This document shows, in pieces, positions 15,218 to 24,368 of a stretch of DNA of 64,000 nucleotides. The stretch comes from an uncultured Peptostreptococcus sp. (GTDB lineage: Bacteria; Bacillota; Clostridia; Peptostreptococcales; Peptostreptococcaceae): NCBI GenBank assembly GCA_900759325.1, contig CAAEUW010000040.1:4392-68391 (forward strand), given 5' to 3'. The notes under the pieces were generated by a model that did no database searches, was not told where the DNA came from, and was given only the letters and a program-made list of their open reading frames with translations. Both the position numbers and the translations under genes were made by a program. The number at the start of each line of letters is the position of its first letter. The stretch's first letter is position 1.

Positions 15218-17343
15218 TACTTACCACCTTCTATCATTTCAAAATCTATCTCTCTTGCATCTACATTAACATTTACCAATTCGACCTCGACCTTCTGGCC
15301 CAGCATAAAGGTCCTACCTGTCCTCTGGCCCACCAAAAGACTGGCACTTTCAACGTATTCATACATATCTTTAAGTGTTGATAGCCTTATTAGGCCTTCT
15401 ATACCATTGTCAAGCTCTACAAAGATACCAAAACTAGTAATACTGGATATATGACCTTCAAAGGTCTGTCCCTTCTTGTCTTCCATATATACTGCCTTAT
15501 AGTAGTCATCTACATCTCTTTCAGCATCTACTGCCTTCCTTTCCTGGATTGATGATTGGTTGGCAACAGACTCAAGGATTGCTTCATAGTGGGCCCTCCT
15601 CTTGTCGTTGAATCTACCATCCAGGTTTTCCTTTATTATCCTGTGTATCTGGAGGTCTGGATACCTCCTTATAGGGGATGTAAAGTGACAGTAGTACTTG
15701 GCCGCTAGACCAAAGTGCCCCTCACATGAAGGCGCATACTTGGCCTGCTTTAATGACCTAAGCATGATAGTCCCTATAGCCTGCTTTGTTTCCTTGTCCT
15801 CAATCTTATTTAGGACATCTTGAAGGTCACTTGGCCTCACCTCAGACCTTCCTATACGCATAGAGTAGCCCCTGGCCTGGACAAAGTTTCTAAGAGTTAA
15901 AATCTTTTCCAGGTCTGGCTCCTCATGTATCCTGTAGACAAATGGGTACTTGAGCCAGTAATAGTGCTCTGCTATAGTTTCATTGGCCAAAAGCATAAAC
16001 TCTTCTATTAACTTATTTGATGTCCTTCTCTCATAAGGGACTATATTTATAGGGATACCCTGGCTATCTAGCTGGATCTTAGATTCAGGGAAGTCAAAGT
16101 CTATTGCCCCCCTCTTGAACCTTCTCTTCCTAAGGATTTCAGCTAGATCACCTGCATTTTTAAAGCTTTCAAGAAAATCCGCGTACTTGGCAGTCAGGTC
16201 AGGATCATTGTTTTCTAGTATTTCACTGACCTCGTGGTAGGTCAACCTGGCCTTGGACCTGATTACGGACTTGGCTATATCATACTTGACCACCTTGCCA
16301 TTTTTTGGTTCAACCTCCATAATACAGGACAAACTTAGCCTGTCTACCATAGGATTTAGTGAGCAAATACCATTTGACAGCTTCTTTGGTAGCATAGGTA
16401 TTACCTTGTCTACTAGGTATACAGATGTCGCCCTCTTTAGGGCCTCTCTATCAAGGGGTGAATTTTCTGTCACATAGTGGGTTACGTCAGCTATATGGAC
16501 GCCCAGTCTAAAGTTACCATTGTCCAAAAGGTCAACACATATGGCATCGTCAAAGTCCTTGGAATCATCCCCATCTATAGTATATATTAGCTGGTCCCTT
16601 AGGTCCTCCCTGCCCTCTATTTCTTCATCTAGGACATGGTCAGGTATATTATCTACCTGGTTAATTACCTTTGGATTAAAACCCTCTACTAGCCCATGGG
16701 CTCTGACTATGGAGTCTATTTCTACATACCTATCCCCCTTTTGGCCTAGCACTTCTATTATCTTGCCCTCTGGCTTCTTGTCCTCTTCCGTAGACCATTC
16801 AGTAACCCTACATACCACCTTATCATTGTTTTTTGCCCCACTAAAGTAGTTTTTAGGTATAAATATATCCATGTCAAATTTTTTATCATCTACTATTACA
16901 AAGCCATAGGACCCGTTGCTAACAAATAGGCCTACAAGGTCTTGCTTGGCCCTCTTTATTATCCTTACAACTAGACCCTCCGCCTTGTTATTTCCTTTGG
17001 CTGGCTTGGTTATTTTTACCAGGACCTCATCTCCATTGAAGGCACCCTTTCTGGATTCACCATCAATAAATACATCCTCAAAATCTTGCTTGTTTGAGAC
17101 TAGAAAGCCAAACCTACTCTTAGTCCCCCTGTATGTCCCCCTTCTAAGATCAAAGGCTTCAAGGCTAGCCACCTTTTTCCTTGTATTTATAAAGAGGTCT
17201 CCTTCCTTGTTCATCTGGTCTATGAGCCTGTAAAATTCTTTTTTATCGTCACGGTGCTCTACAAAAATCTTGGCCAGTTCATCCCTTTTTAAAGGCTTGT
17301 AGGATGGGTCATGTATTAAATCTAGCACTCTCTGTCTTAGCAT
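15217..17343 (-). CDS. rnr: Ribonuclease R
   Basis: About 708 residues. 3'-to-5' hydrolytic exoribonuclease that degrades structured RNA and works with SmpB/tmRNA. In order: N-terminal winged-helix/cold-shock part, RNB catalytic domain with the metal-binding aspartates in I-D-G-D-D-S-K-D-F-D-D-A, and a C-terminal S1 domain (G-I-F-V-E-L-D-N-G-I-E-G-L-I). Start is uncertain: AAGGAGG lies 16 bases before ATG 17343 but 7-8 bases before an in-frame ATT three codons upstream (17352), so a rare ATT start is possible. The longer open frame upstream has no support. Cotranscribed with smpB; a hairpin lies between it and secG. Confidence 0.95.
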   Translation of the reverse strand: MLRQRVLDLIHDPSYKPLKRDELAKIFVEHRDDKKEFYRLIDQMNKEGDLFINTRKKVASLEAFDLRRGTYRGTKSRFGFLVSNKQDFEDVFIDGESRKGAFNGDEVLVKITKPAKGNNKAEGLVVRIIKRAKQDLVGLFVSNGSYGFVIVDDKKFDMDIFIPKNYFSGAKNNDKVVCRVTEWSTEEDKKPEGKIIEVLGQKGDRYVEIDSIVRAHGLVEGFNPKVINQVDNIPDHVLDEEIEGREDLRDQLIYTIDGDDSKDFDDAICVDLLDNGNFRLGVHIADVTHYVTENSPLDREALKRATSVYLVDKVIPMLPKKLSNGICSLNPMVDRLSLSCIMEVEPKNGKVVKYDIAKSVIRSKARLTYHEVSEILENNDPDLTAKYADFLESFKNAGDLAEILRKRRFKRGAIDFDFPESKIQLDSQGIPINIVPYERRTSNKLIEEFMLLANETIAEHYYWLKYPFVYRIHEEPDLEKILTLRNFVQARGYSMRIGRSEVRPSDLQDVLNKIEDKETKQAIGTIMLRSLKQAKYAPSCEGHFGLAAKYYCHFTSPIRRYPDLQIHRIIKENLDGRFNDKRRAHYEAILESVANQSSIQERKAVDAERDVDDYYKAVYMEDKKGQTFEGHISSITSFGIFVELDNGIEGLIRLSTLKDMYEYVESASLLVGQRTGRTFMLGQKVEVELVNVNVDAREIDFEMIEGGK

Positions 17344-17420
17344 ATCTATAATTGCCAACACCTCCTTAGTCAACAACCTAATTTCACTTCTAGTATAACA
17401 TATATATGGATTTATATACA

Positions 17421-17456
17421 AAAATATCGGCAACATCAAACTATTGACACTGCCGA
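17421..17456 (-). terminator. Hairpin between secG and rnr
   Basis: TCGGCA (17456-17451) pairs with TGCCGA (17432-17427), extended by partly paired inner bases, and is followed on the minus strand by TATTTTTG. It probably ends part of the secG transcripts while letting some continue into rnr. Confidence 0.65.
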
Positions 17457-17476
17457 CCAATCTTCATTCTTATTAA

Positions 17477-17707
17477 TTATTTCATTACCATTACTAGCGC
17501 TATTGCATTTATAAAAAATAATACTGAAATTATCTTTGTCATCTTGTTCAAAAAGGCTTCCTTACCCTTTGGCTTGAAATAAGCCTGTGAAGAACTATCT
17601 TCTATAAATACCTGAGGCTGGTTCTGCTTACTCTGTTGTGGTAAAACTACAATTATCATCACTATACTTAAAAATATCTGTATAGCCATTAATATATTTC
17701 CTAACAT
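17477..17707 (-). CDS. secG: Preprotein translocase subunit SecG
   Basis: 76 residues, with two membrane segments (about 2-22 and 53-73) and a polar loop rich in Gln/Ser. Small SecYEG subunit that aids protein export. The loop signature ends in F-L-N-K-M-T, near the usual F-L-x-K-x-T. The start is ATG 17707, five bases after AAGGAGG; an upstream in-frame ATG would put the ribosome site inside the gene. secG-rnr-smpB is the standard Firmicute order downstream of eno. Confidence 0.93.
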   Translation of the reverse strand: MLGNILMAIQIFLSIVMIIVVLPQQSKQNQPQVFIEDSSSQAYFKPKGKEAFLNKMTKIISVLFFINAIALVMVMK

Positions 17708-17752
17708 CACGTCCTCCTTCGTCATACTCTACTTCTATAAAATCCAAGATTA

Positions 17753-17781
17753 ATTATAACACATCAAGGGGGTAATTACAA
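17753..17781 (-). promoter_or_regulatory. Promoter of secG-rnr-smpB
   Basis: Minus strand TTGTAA (17781-17776), 17-base spacer, TATAAT (17758-17753), about 45 bases before the secG start. Confidence 0.7.
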
Positions 17782-17886
17782 TATTTCTTTGACTTTTGAT
17801 GTTTTTATTATTAATTTGATTCATGCCTAAAGTATATATATGAAATTTTGATCAAAATCAGTGGGCTTACCACTAATTCCAGCATT

Positions 17887-17912
17887 AAAAGAGGGCCTAA
17901 ATATTAGCCCCC
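17887..17912 (-). terminator. Terminator after eno
   Basis: On the minus strand AGGGGGCTAA pairs with TTAGGCCCTC (one bulge) and runs into TTTTAATG, about 25 bases after the eno stop. It closes the glycolytic block. Confidence 0.65.
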
Positions 17913-17935
17913 TTAAAGTTCATATCAATTTCTTA

Positions 17936-19228
17936 TTACTTGCTTAGGTTGTAGAATGACTTCAACTGTTCGTATCTAGCTGATTCACCAACAATTTCTT
18001 CAATTCTTAACAACTGGTTGTACTTAGCAACTCTATCAGTTCTTGATGGAGCACCAGTCTTAATCTGACCTGCATTTACAGCTACAGCTATGTCTGCTAT
18101 AGTTGTATCTTCTGTTTCACCAGATCTATGAGATATAACTGCTGTATATCCAGCTCTCTTAGCCATTTCTATAGCGTCAAGAGTTTCAGTTAGGGTCCCT
18201 ATCTGGTTAACCTTGATTAGGATTGAGTTAGCCACACCAGCTTCTATACCTCTTTCAAGTCTTTCAGTGTTTGTAACGAACAGGTCGTCACCAACTAGCT
18301 GGATTCTCTTACCAAGTCTTTCAGTAAGTAGCTTCCATCCATCCCAGTCCTCTTCGTCTAGACCGTCTTCTATAGTGATGATTGGGAACTCATTTACCCA
18401 ACCTTCGAATAGGTCTATCATTTCTTCAGAAGAAAGAACCTTTCCTTCTCCCTTTAATTCGTACTTCTTAGTGTCTGCATTGTACATTTCAGATGCAGCA
18501 ACGTCCATACCTAGCATTATGTCCTTACCTGGCTCAAGACCAGCAGCCTTTATAGCTTCAACGATTAATTCTAGGGCTTCTCTGTTTGATTCAAGGTTTG
18601 GAGCGAATCCACCTTCATCACCTACACCACAAGCTAGTCCCTTTTCAGCAAGAACCTTCTTTAATGCGTGGAATACTTCGGCACCCATTCTTAGGCCTTC
18701 AGCAAAAGATTCAGCGCCAACTGGTAGGATCATGAATTCCTGTACATCTACGTTGTTGTCTGCATGTTCGCCACCGTTTAGGATGTTCATCATTGGAACT
18801 GGTAGCTGCTTAGCATTTACTCCACCTATGTACTGGAATAGTGGTAGTCCTGATTCATCAGCTGCAGCTCTTGCTACTGCTAGAGATACACCTAGTATAG
18901 CATTTGCACCTAGCTTACCCTTGTTTGGAGTACCATCTAGTTCTATCATTAGACCGTCTATTCCTGGCTGGTCAAAAGCATCAAGACCTTCAACCTCTGG
19001 AGCTATTATTTCATTAACATTGTCAACAGCCTTTGTTACACCCTTACCGACGTATCTGCCCTTGTCTCCGTCTCTTAATTCAACTGCTTCAAAGGCTCCT
19101 GTAGATGCACCTGATGGTACTATAGCTCTACCTAGGGCACCACTTTCTAATACTACCTCTACCTCTACTGTAGGGTTACCTCTTGAATCTAGAACTTCTC
19201 TTGCATAAACTAATTCAATAGCTGACAT
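17936..19228 (-). CDS. eno: Enolase
   Basis: 430 residues, full length. Converts 2-phosphoglycerate to phosphoenolpyruvate in glycolysis. Seen: V-D-S/L-R-G-N-P-T-V-E-V near the start, G-G-E-H-A-D-N-N-V-D-V-Q-E-F, the Mg-binding D-V-A-A-S-E, E-D-G-L-D-E-E-D-W and D-D-L-F-V-T-N blocks, and S-H-R-S-G-E-T-E-D. Last gene of the glycolytic series, 170 bases after gpmI, with a probable promoter of its own in that gap and a terminator behind. Ribosome site GAGGAGAGA before ATG 19228. Confidence 0.98.
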   Translation of the reverse strand: MSAIELVYAREVLDSRGNPTVEVEVVLESGALGRAIVPSGASTGAFEAVELRDGDKGRYVGKGVTKAVDNVNEIIAPEVEGLDAFDQPGIDGLMIELDGTPNKGKLGANAILGVSLAVARAAADESGLPLFQYIGGVNAKQLPVPMMNILNGGEHADNNVDVQEFMILPVGAESFAEGLRMGAEVFHALKKVLAEKGLACGVGDEGGFAPNLESNREALELIVEAIKAAGLEPGKDIMLGMDVAASEMYNADTKKYELKGEGKVLSSEEMIDLFEGWVNEFPIITIEDGLDEEDWDGWKLLTERLGKRIQLVGDDLFVTNTERLERGIEAGVANSILIKVNQIGTLTETLDAIEMAKRAGYTAVISHRSGETEDTTIADIAVAVNAGQIKTGAPSRTDRVAKYNQLLRIEEIVGESARYEQLKSFYNLSK

Positions 19229-19276
19229 ATTCTCTCTCCTCTCGTTATCAAAACGCTTATAATTTTTATCACTAAT

Positions 19277-19282
19277 ATTATA
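19277..19282 (-). promoter_or_regulatory. Extended -10 promoter of eno
   Basis: Minus strand TGATATAATATT: TATAAT with the TGn extension, about 48 bases before ATG. The -35 is weak. The same TGATATAATATT core precedes pgk. Confidence 0.5.
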
Positions 19283-19398
19283 TCACAAACTATTATCGAT
19301 CACTTAATTTTTACCTAAATATTCGTTACCTTTTGTTTTTATTACAAATAAATTGATGGGTAAATTTGTAAAAGTTTCTCTAAAATATACTGAACGAA

Positions 19399-20925
19399 TT
19401 ATTTAATCAAAGAATGACCTGTCATTTCTTTTGGCTGGTCCATCTTTAGCATGGCCAGCAAGGTTGGAGCTATATCTGACAGTCTACCACCTGTCAATAG
19501 GTCTCTTCCCTTAAATTCATCCCCCACCACTATAAATGGCACTGGATTTGTTGAATGTGATGTAATTGGTCTACCTGTTTCAAGGTCTACCATTAGCTCT
19601 GCATTACCGTGGTCAGCAGTGATTATACCACTGCCTCCAAGGCTAATTACCTTTTCAAATAGTCTGCCAACGCATTCGTCAACAGTCTTTATAGCCTTTT
19701 CAGTTGCTTCGACGCTACCTGTATGGCCTACCATATCAGGGTTAGCAAAGTTAACAACAATCAGGTCATACTTATCCTCATCCAAGGCTGCCAATAACTT
19801 GTCTAAAAGGTCATAGGCAGACATCTCCGGCTGTAGGTCATAGGTTGCCACCTTTGGAGATGGAATCAAGATCCTGTCTTCACCCTCGTAAGGCTTTTCC
19901 ATACCACCATTGAAGAAGAATGTAACGTGGGCATACTTTTCTGTTTCTGCTGCCCTTAGCTGCTTCATTCCCTTGTCTGATAGATATTGTCCTAATGTAT
20001 TTACTATATCCTCAGGTCCATAGGCTACCTGGACGTCCTGGATAGTAGCATCGTACGTAGTCATACAAACAAACTTAGTTGGAACTAGGTCTCTCTCAAA
20101 GCCTGTAAAGTCTCTGTCTACTATAGCCCTTGTGATTTCCCTGGCCCTGTCTGGTCTAAAGTTGAAGAATACAACTGAGTCTTCGGCCTTAATATTTCCT
20201 ATAGACCCATCTGGTCCCTCTATCACTGTTGGAACTATAAACTCATCATTTACACCTTCAGCATATGATGCCTTTACACAGTCTGATGCTGATTTGGCTC
20301 TTGGTCCCTTACCTTCAACTATGGCCTGGTAGGCAAGCTTTACCCTTTCCCATCTCTGGTCTCTGTCCATAGCATAGTATCTACCGGCTACTGTGGCAAA
20401 CCTGCCCAGTCCTAGTTCTTTCATATAGTCTTCTATCTGACCCACATATTCTATTGCACTCTGTGGATCTGTGTCCCTACCGTCTGTAAGGGCATGGACA
20501 TATACACTTGTTAGACCCCTTCTTTTGGCCATATCTAGTAGGGCCCTTAGGTGGTCTATATGTGAGTGGACTCCACCATCTGACAATAGGCCTAGTATAT
20601 GTAGGCTCTTGTCCTTGGCATTTTCCATTGCTGCAACCAAGGCTGGATTTTCAAAGAAGTCCCCATCCTCTATTGCCTTTGTTATTCTTGTTAGGTCCTG
20701 GTATACTATCCTACCTGCTCCAATATTAGTGTGTCCAACCTCTGAATTTCCCATCTGACCGCCTGGTAGACCAACATCTAGTCCACTTGCCTCAATCAAT
20801 GTATGAGGATACTTGGCAGATAGGGCATCTAGGTGGGGAGTTCCTGCCAAGGCTATGGCATTACCCTCCTTATTAGGTGTATATCCAAAACCATCCATTA
20901 TTGTTAATACTACTGGTTTTTTCAT
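19399..20925 (-). CDS. gpmI: 2,3-bisphosphoglycerate-independent phosphoglycerate mutase
   Basis: 508 residues. Interconverts 3- and 2-phosphoglycerate with two Mn ions and a phosphoserine intermediate. Alkaline-phosphatase-like fold: L-T-I-M-D-G-F-G at the start, catalytic Ser61 in M-G-N-S-E-V-G-H, H-A-L-T-D-G-R-D, R-Y-Y-A-M-D-R-D, and the metal ligands D-M-V-G-H-T-G and T-A-D-H-G-N-A-E. Nineteen bases after tpiA, so co-transcribed with it. Confidence 0.98.
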   Translation of the reverse strand: MKKPVVLTIMDGFGYTPNKEGNAIALAGTPHLDALSAKYPHTLIEASGLDVGLPGGQMGNSEVGHTNIGAGRIVYQDLTRITKAIEDGDFFENPALVAAMENAKDKSLHILGLLSDGGVHSHIDHLRALLDMAKRRGLTSVYVHALTDGRDTDPQSAIEYVGQIEDYMKELGLGRFATVAGRYYAMDRDQRWERVKLAYQAIVEGKGPRAKSASDCVKASYAEGVNDEFIVPTVIEGPDGSIGNIKAEDSVVFFNFRPDRAREITRAIVDRDFTGFERDLVPTKFVCMTTYDATIQDVQVAYGPEDIVNTLGQYLSDKGMKQLRAAETEKYAHVTFFFNGGMEKPYEGEDRILIPSPKVATYDLQPEMSAYDLLDKLLAALDEDKYDLIVVNFANPDMVGHTGSVEATEKAIKTVDECVGRLFEKVISLGGSGIITADHGNAELMVDLETGRPITSHSTNPVPFIVVGDEFKGRDLLTGGRLSDIAPTLLAMLKMDQPKEMTGHSLIK

Positions 20926-20944
20926 AATTATTACCTTCTATCTA

Positions 20945-21685
20945 TTAAAACTTCAATAATCCTAGGAAGTCTGCTGGCTTAAGTGATGCACCACCAACCA
21001 AGGCACCATCTATATCAGACTGTCCCATGATTTCTGCTACATTGGCAGGCTTTACACTTCCACCATACTGGATTCTTACCTGGTCAGCAAGGTCTCCGTA
21101 TACATCTCTTACTACCTGTCTAATATAGGCGATTACTTCGTTTGCCTGTTCAGCTGTAGCAGTCTTACCTGTACCTATAGCCCAGATTGGTTCGTATGCT
21201 ATTACTACCTTAGCTAGGTCTTCAGCCTTCACACCAGCTAGACCAGCCACTATCTGACCCTTTACCTTGTCCATAGTCTTGTCAGCTTCTCTTTCCTCTA
21301 GTGTTTCACCACAGCAAAGAATTGGATCTATTCCTACCTCTATAGCCTTTAAGACCTTCTTGTTGCAAGTTTCATCAGTTTCACCATAGTATTCTCTTCT
21401 TTCAGAGTGGCCTATGATTACATAGTCCATTCCTATTTCTACTAGGTTTGCTGGTGCAACTTCACCAGTAAAGGCTCCTGAATTTTCGTAATGCATATTC
21501 TGAGCACCTACCTTTATATTTGTACCCTTAGTTGCTAGCTTCAAATCCTTTAATAGGGTAAATGGTGCGCAGATTAGTACCTCAACGTCACCTTCTGTCT
21601 TCCCCTTTACTTCCTCTATAAATTCAAGACCTTCCTTGATAGTCTTATTCATCTTCCAGTTACCAGCGATTATTGGTTTTCTCAT
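20945..21685 (-). CDS. tpiA: Triosephosphate isomerase
   Basis: 246 residues. Interconverts dihydroxyacetone phosphate and glyceraldehyde 3-phosphate. Active-site residues are all present: Asn9/Lys11 in A-G-N-W-K-M-N, His93 in I-I-G-H-S-E-R-R and Glu165 in A-Y-E-P-I-W-A-I-G-T-G; the phosphate-binding Y-G-G-S-V and G-A-L-V-G-G loops follow. Lies between pgk (81-base gap) and gpmI (19-base gap). Ribosome site AAGGAGAAT. Confidence 0.98.
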   Translation of the reverse strand: MRKPIIAGNWKMNKTIKEGLEFIEEVKGKTEGDVEVLICAPFTLLKDLKLATKGTNIKVGAQNMHYENSGAFTGEVAPANLVEIGMDYVIIGHSERREYYGETDETCNKKVLKAIEVGIDPILCCGETLEEREADKTMDKVKGQIVAGLAGVKAEDLAKVVIAYEPIWAIGTGKTATAEQANEVIAYIRQVVRDVYGDLADQVRIQYGGSVKPANVAEIMGQSDIDGALVGGASLKPADFLGLLKF

Positions 21686-21766
21686 ATTATTCTCCTTATT
21701 ACCTTTTATTTATTGTAAAGCTTATATTTGCAAAATAAAGCTCCTATTCACAAAACTTTTCTTGTC

Positions 21767-22966
21767 CTATTTATCATCTAGGGCTACTATACCTGGTAGT
21801 TCTTTACCTTCTAAGAATTCTAGCGATGCTCCGCCACCAGTTGATATATGGCTCATCTTGTCACCAAAGCCCATCTGATTTACTGCTGCAGCTGAGTCTC
21901 CACCACCTATAATAGTTGTGGCATCTACATCTGCCATAGCCTGGGCAATAGCCTTTGTACCATTTGCAAAGTTTTCGAATTCGAATACTCCCATTGGTCC
22001 ATTCCATACTATTGTCTTAGATTCTCTTATAGCATTGGCAAATAATTCTCTAGTCTTTGGTCCTATATCTAGTCCCATGCAGTCAGCAGGTATATCCCTA
22101 CCCTCAGTAATATGAGGCTGGGCATCTTCTGCAAACCTATCAGCATATACAACATCAACTGGTAATAATAGGTTTACTCCCTTGGCCTTGGCCTTGTCCA
22201 TCATTTCCTTAGCATAGGCAACCTTGTCTTCCTCTAGTAGGGATGTTCCTATTTCATGACCTAGGGCCTTGATAAATGTATAGGCCATACCACCACCTAT
22301 GATCAAAGTATCTACCTTTTCTAATAGGTTGTTGATTACGCCTAGCTTGTCACTAACCTTGGCTCCACCTAGGATAGCTAGGAAAGGTCTAACTGGATTC
22401 TCTACTGCTGATCCAAGGAAGTCTAATTCCTTCTGGATTAGGTAACCACAAACTCTTTCCTCTAGAAACTGGCCGGCACCTACTGTTGAGCAGTGGGCTC
22501 TGTGGGCAGTACCAAAGGCATCATTTACAAAGATTTCAGCTAGTGACGCCAATTCCTTTGAATATCCTTCTTCATTCTTAGTTTCTTCTTTTCTATATCT
22601 TGTGTTTTCTAGTAAAACTACATCTCCATCCTTCATTTCAGCCACTGCCTTCTTAGCATTTTCACCTACTACATTGGCATCAGCAGCGAATACAACTTCC
22701 TGACCAAGCATTTCAGACAATCTTGTTGCAACTGGTGCAAGTGATAGTTCTGGCTTTGGCTCACCCTTTGGCTTACCAAGGTGTGAGCAAAGTATTACCT
22801 TAGCTCCATTTTCTATTAGGTACTTAATTGTAGGCATAGCTCCAACAAGTCTATTTTCATCAGTTATTTTACCATCCTTTAGAGGCACATTAAAATCGCA
22901 TCTAACTAGGCACTTTTTTCCTCTCACATTGATGTCTTCAATTGTCTTTTTGTTAAGCATTGTCAT
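21767..22966 (-). CDS. pgk: Phosphoglycerate kinase
   Basis: 399 residues. Makes ATP from 1,3-bisphosphoglycerate. Seen: K-C-L-V-R-C-D-F-N-V-P at the start, H-L-G-K-P-K-G, F-V-N-D-A-F-G-T-A-H-R-A-H, L-G-G-A-K-V-S-D-K and the nucleotide-binding G-G-G-D-S-A-A-A near the end. 254 bases downstream of gapA, with a terminator and a promoter-like -10 in between, so it can be expressed apart from cggR-gapA. Confidence 0.98.
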   Translation of the reverse strand: MTMLNKKTIEDINVRGKKCLVRCDFNVPLKDGKITDENRLVGAMPTIKYLIENGAKVILCSHLGKPKGEPKPELSLAPVATRLSEMLGQEVVFAADANVVGENAKKAVAEMKDGDVVLLENTRYRKEETKNEEGYSKELASLAEIFVNDAFGTAHRAHCSTVGAGQFLEERVCGYLIQKELDFLGSAVENPVRPFLAILGGAKVSDKLGVINNLLEKVDTLIIGGGMAYTFIKALGHEIGTSLLEEDKVAYAKEMMDKAKAKGVNLLLPVDVVYADRFAEDAQPHITEGRDIPADCMGLDIGPKTRELFANAIRESKTIVWNGPMGVFEFENFANGTKAIAQAMADVDATTIIGGGDSAAAVNQMGFGDKMSHISTGGGASLEFLEGKELPGIVALDDK

Positions 22967-23066
22967 AGAACTTCTCCTTTAAACTTATTGTGTCATTATC
23001 TGACTTATAAATACAAGTCCAGCTTAGTCGATTAAACCGGATAAAAATACATAATTTTTTATGAAT

Positions 23067-23072
23067 ATTATA
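23067..23072 (-). promoter_or_regulatory. Extended -10 promoter of pgk
   Basis: Minus strand TGATATAATATT (TATAAT at 23072-23067), about 100 bases before the pgk start and after the gapA terminator; no clear -35. Confidence 0.5.
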
Positions 23073-23141
23073 TCATATATTCCTATATTATTTGTATTCA
23101 TAGACATATTTTTTGTAATAATATAACATATTTATTTCAAC

Positions 23142-23169
23142 AAAAAAGTCCGAGGGATTAACCTCGGAC
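23142..23169 (-). terminator. Terminator after gapA
   Basis: Perfect 8-bp GC-rich stem, GTCCGAGG (23169-23162 on the minus strand) with CCTCGGAC (23155-23148), six-base loop, then TTTTTTG. It uncouples cggR-gapA from pgk and the rest. Confidence 0.9.
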
Positions 23170-23220
23170 TAAAATAACTTGCATCAACGAGGCTTTATCT
23201 TCTTAAAAGCCAGGCCTATA

Positions 23221-24228
23221 TTATTTAGTCATACTTCCAACTAAACCTAATGTTCTAACTAACTGAGAAGTATAAGACATTTCGTTGTCATACCATGCAA
23301 CTGTCTTTACTAACTGCTTGCCAGCTACATCCATTACCTTAGTAAGTGTAGCATCAAATAGTGAACCGTAGCTGATACCTACTATGTCACTTGATACTAT
23401 TTCATCTTCAGTGTAACCAAATGATTCATTTGCAGCAGCCTTCATTGCAGCGTTGATTTCTTCAACTGTTGTATTCTTTTCAAGTACACAAACTAGTTCA
23501 GTTATTGATCCAGTTGTTACTGGAACTCTCTGTGCAGCACCGTCAAGCTTACCAGCCAATTCAGGAATTACTAGGCCGATTGCCTTGGCAGCACCTGTTG
23601 TGTTAGGGATAATATTAGCTGCAGCAGCCCTAGCTCTTCTTAGGTCACCCTTCTTGTGAGGACCATCTAGAGTATTCTGGTCATTTGTGTATGCGTGGAT
23701 TGTAGTCATTAGACCTTCAACTATACCAAACTTGTCGTTTAGAACCTTAGCCATTGGTGCTAGGCAGTTAGTTGTACAAGATGCACCTGAAACTACTGTT
23801 TCGCTTCCATCTAGTATGTCTGAGTTTACATTGTATACTACTGTCTTAAGGTCACCTGTTGCTGGTGCAGATATTAGAACCTTCTTAGCACCTGCTACTA
23901 TATGAGCTTCTGCCTTTTCTCTTGATGTGAATAGACCAGTACACTCTAGTACTATATCTACATCAAGGTCTCCCCAAGGAAGATTTTCAGGATTTCTTTC
24001 AGATATTACCTTTATTTCATGTCCGTTTACTATGAAGGCACCTTCTTCAACAATAATTTCACCGTTGAATCTACCCTGAGATGAATCATACTTGAACAAG
24101 TGTGCTAGCATGTTAGCATCTGTTAAGTCGTTAATAGCAACAACTTCAAACTTGTCAGTTTCTTCCATCATCTTTCTTAAAGCTAGTCTACCTATTCTAC
24201 CAAAACCATTAATTGCAACTTTTACCAT
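23221..24228 (-). CDS. gapA: Glyceraldehyde-3-phosphate dehydrogenase, type I
   Basis: 335 residues. NAD-dependent oxidation of glyceraldehyde 3-phosphate. Rossmann start I-N-G-F-G-R-I-G-R; catalytic Cys151 in S-G-A-S-C-T-T-N-C; substrate-binding blocks H-A-Y-T-N-D-Q and A-W-Y-D-N-E-M-S-Y near the end. Directly after cggR, as in Bacillus. GGAGG ribosome site before ATG. Followed by a strong terminator. Confidence 0.98.
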   Translation of the reverse strand: MVKVAINGFGRIGRLALRKMMEETDKFEVVAINDLTDANMLAHLFKYDSSQGRFNGEIIVEEGAFIVNGHEIKVISERNPENLPWGDLDVDIVLECTGLFTSREKAEAHIVAGAKKVLISAPATGDLKTVVYNVNSDILDGSETVVSGASCTTNCLAPMAKVLNDKFGIVEGLMTTIHAYTNDQNTLDGPHKKGDLRRARAAAANIIPNTTGAAKAIGLVIPELAGKLDGAAQRVPVTTGSITELVCVLEKNTTVEEINAAMKAAANESFGYTEDEIVSSDIVGISYGSLFDATLTKVMDVAGKQLVKTVAWYDNEMSYTSQLVRTLGLVGSMTK

Positions 24229-24337
24229 TTTGTTACCTCCAAAAATACTTTTTGTTTTTTATTTTACCTAATTCTACCAAATTTACATCGTCTAATTCTT
24301 TTAGAATTAAGATTTTGTCATTTTTACCATAATTTTG

Positions 24338-24363
24338 TTTTTACTTTTTGTTTTTACTTTTTG
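24338..24363. repeat. Tandem TTTTTACTTTTTG repeat between gapA and cggR
   Basis: Two 13-bp copies lie just downstream of the cggR stop; on the RNA they are AAAAGUAAAAAC repeats. A similar run occurs at 26515-26540. It may be simple low-complexity sequence or an RNA-processing region between cggR and gapA. Confidence 0.5.
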
Positions 24364-24368
24364 TCTTG

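Noticed and set aside
18213..19208. 331-residue open frame on the plus strand
   Set aside because: It is antisense to eno along its whole length, Ser/Pro-rich, without ribosome site or recognisable family; an effect of codon bias.
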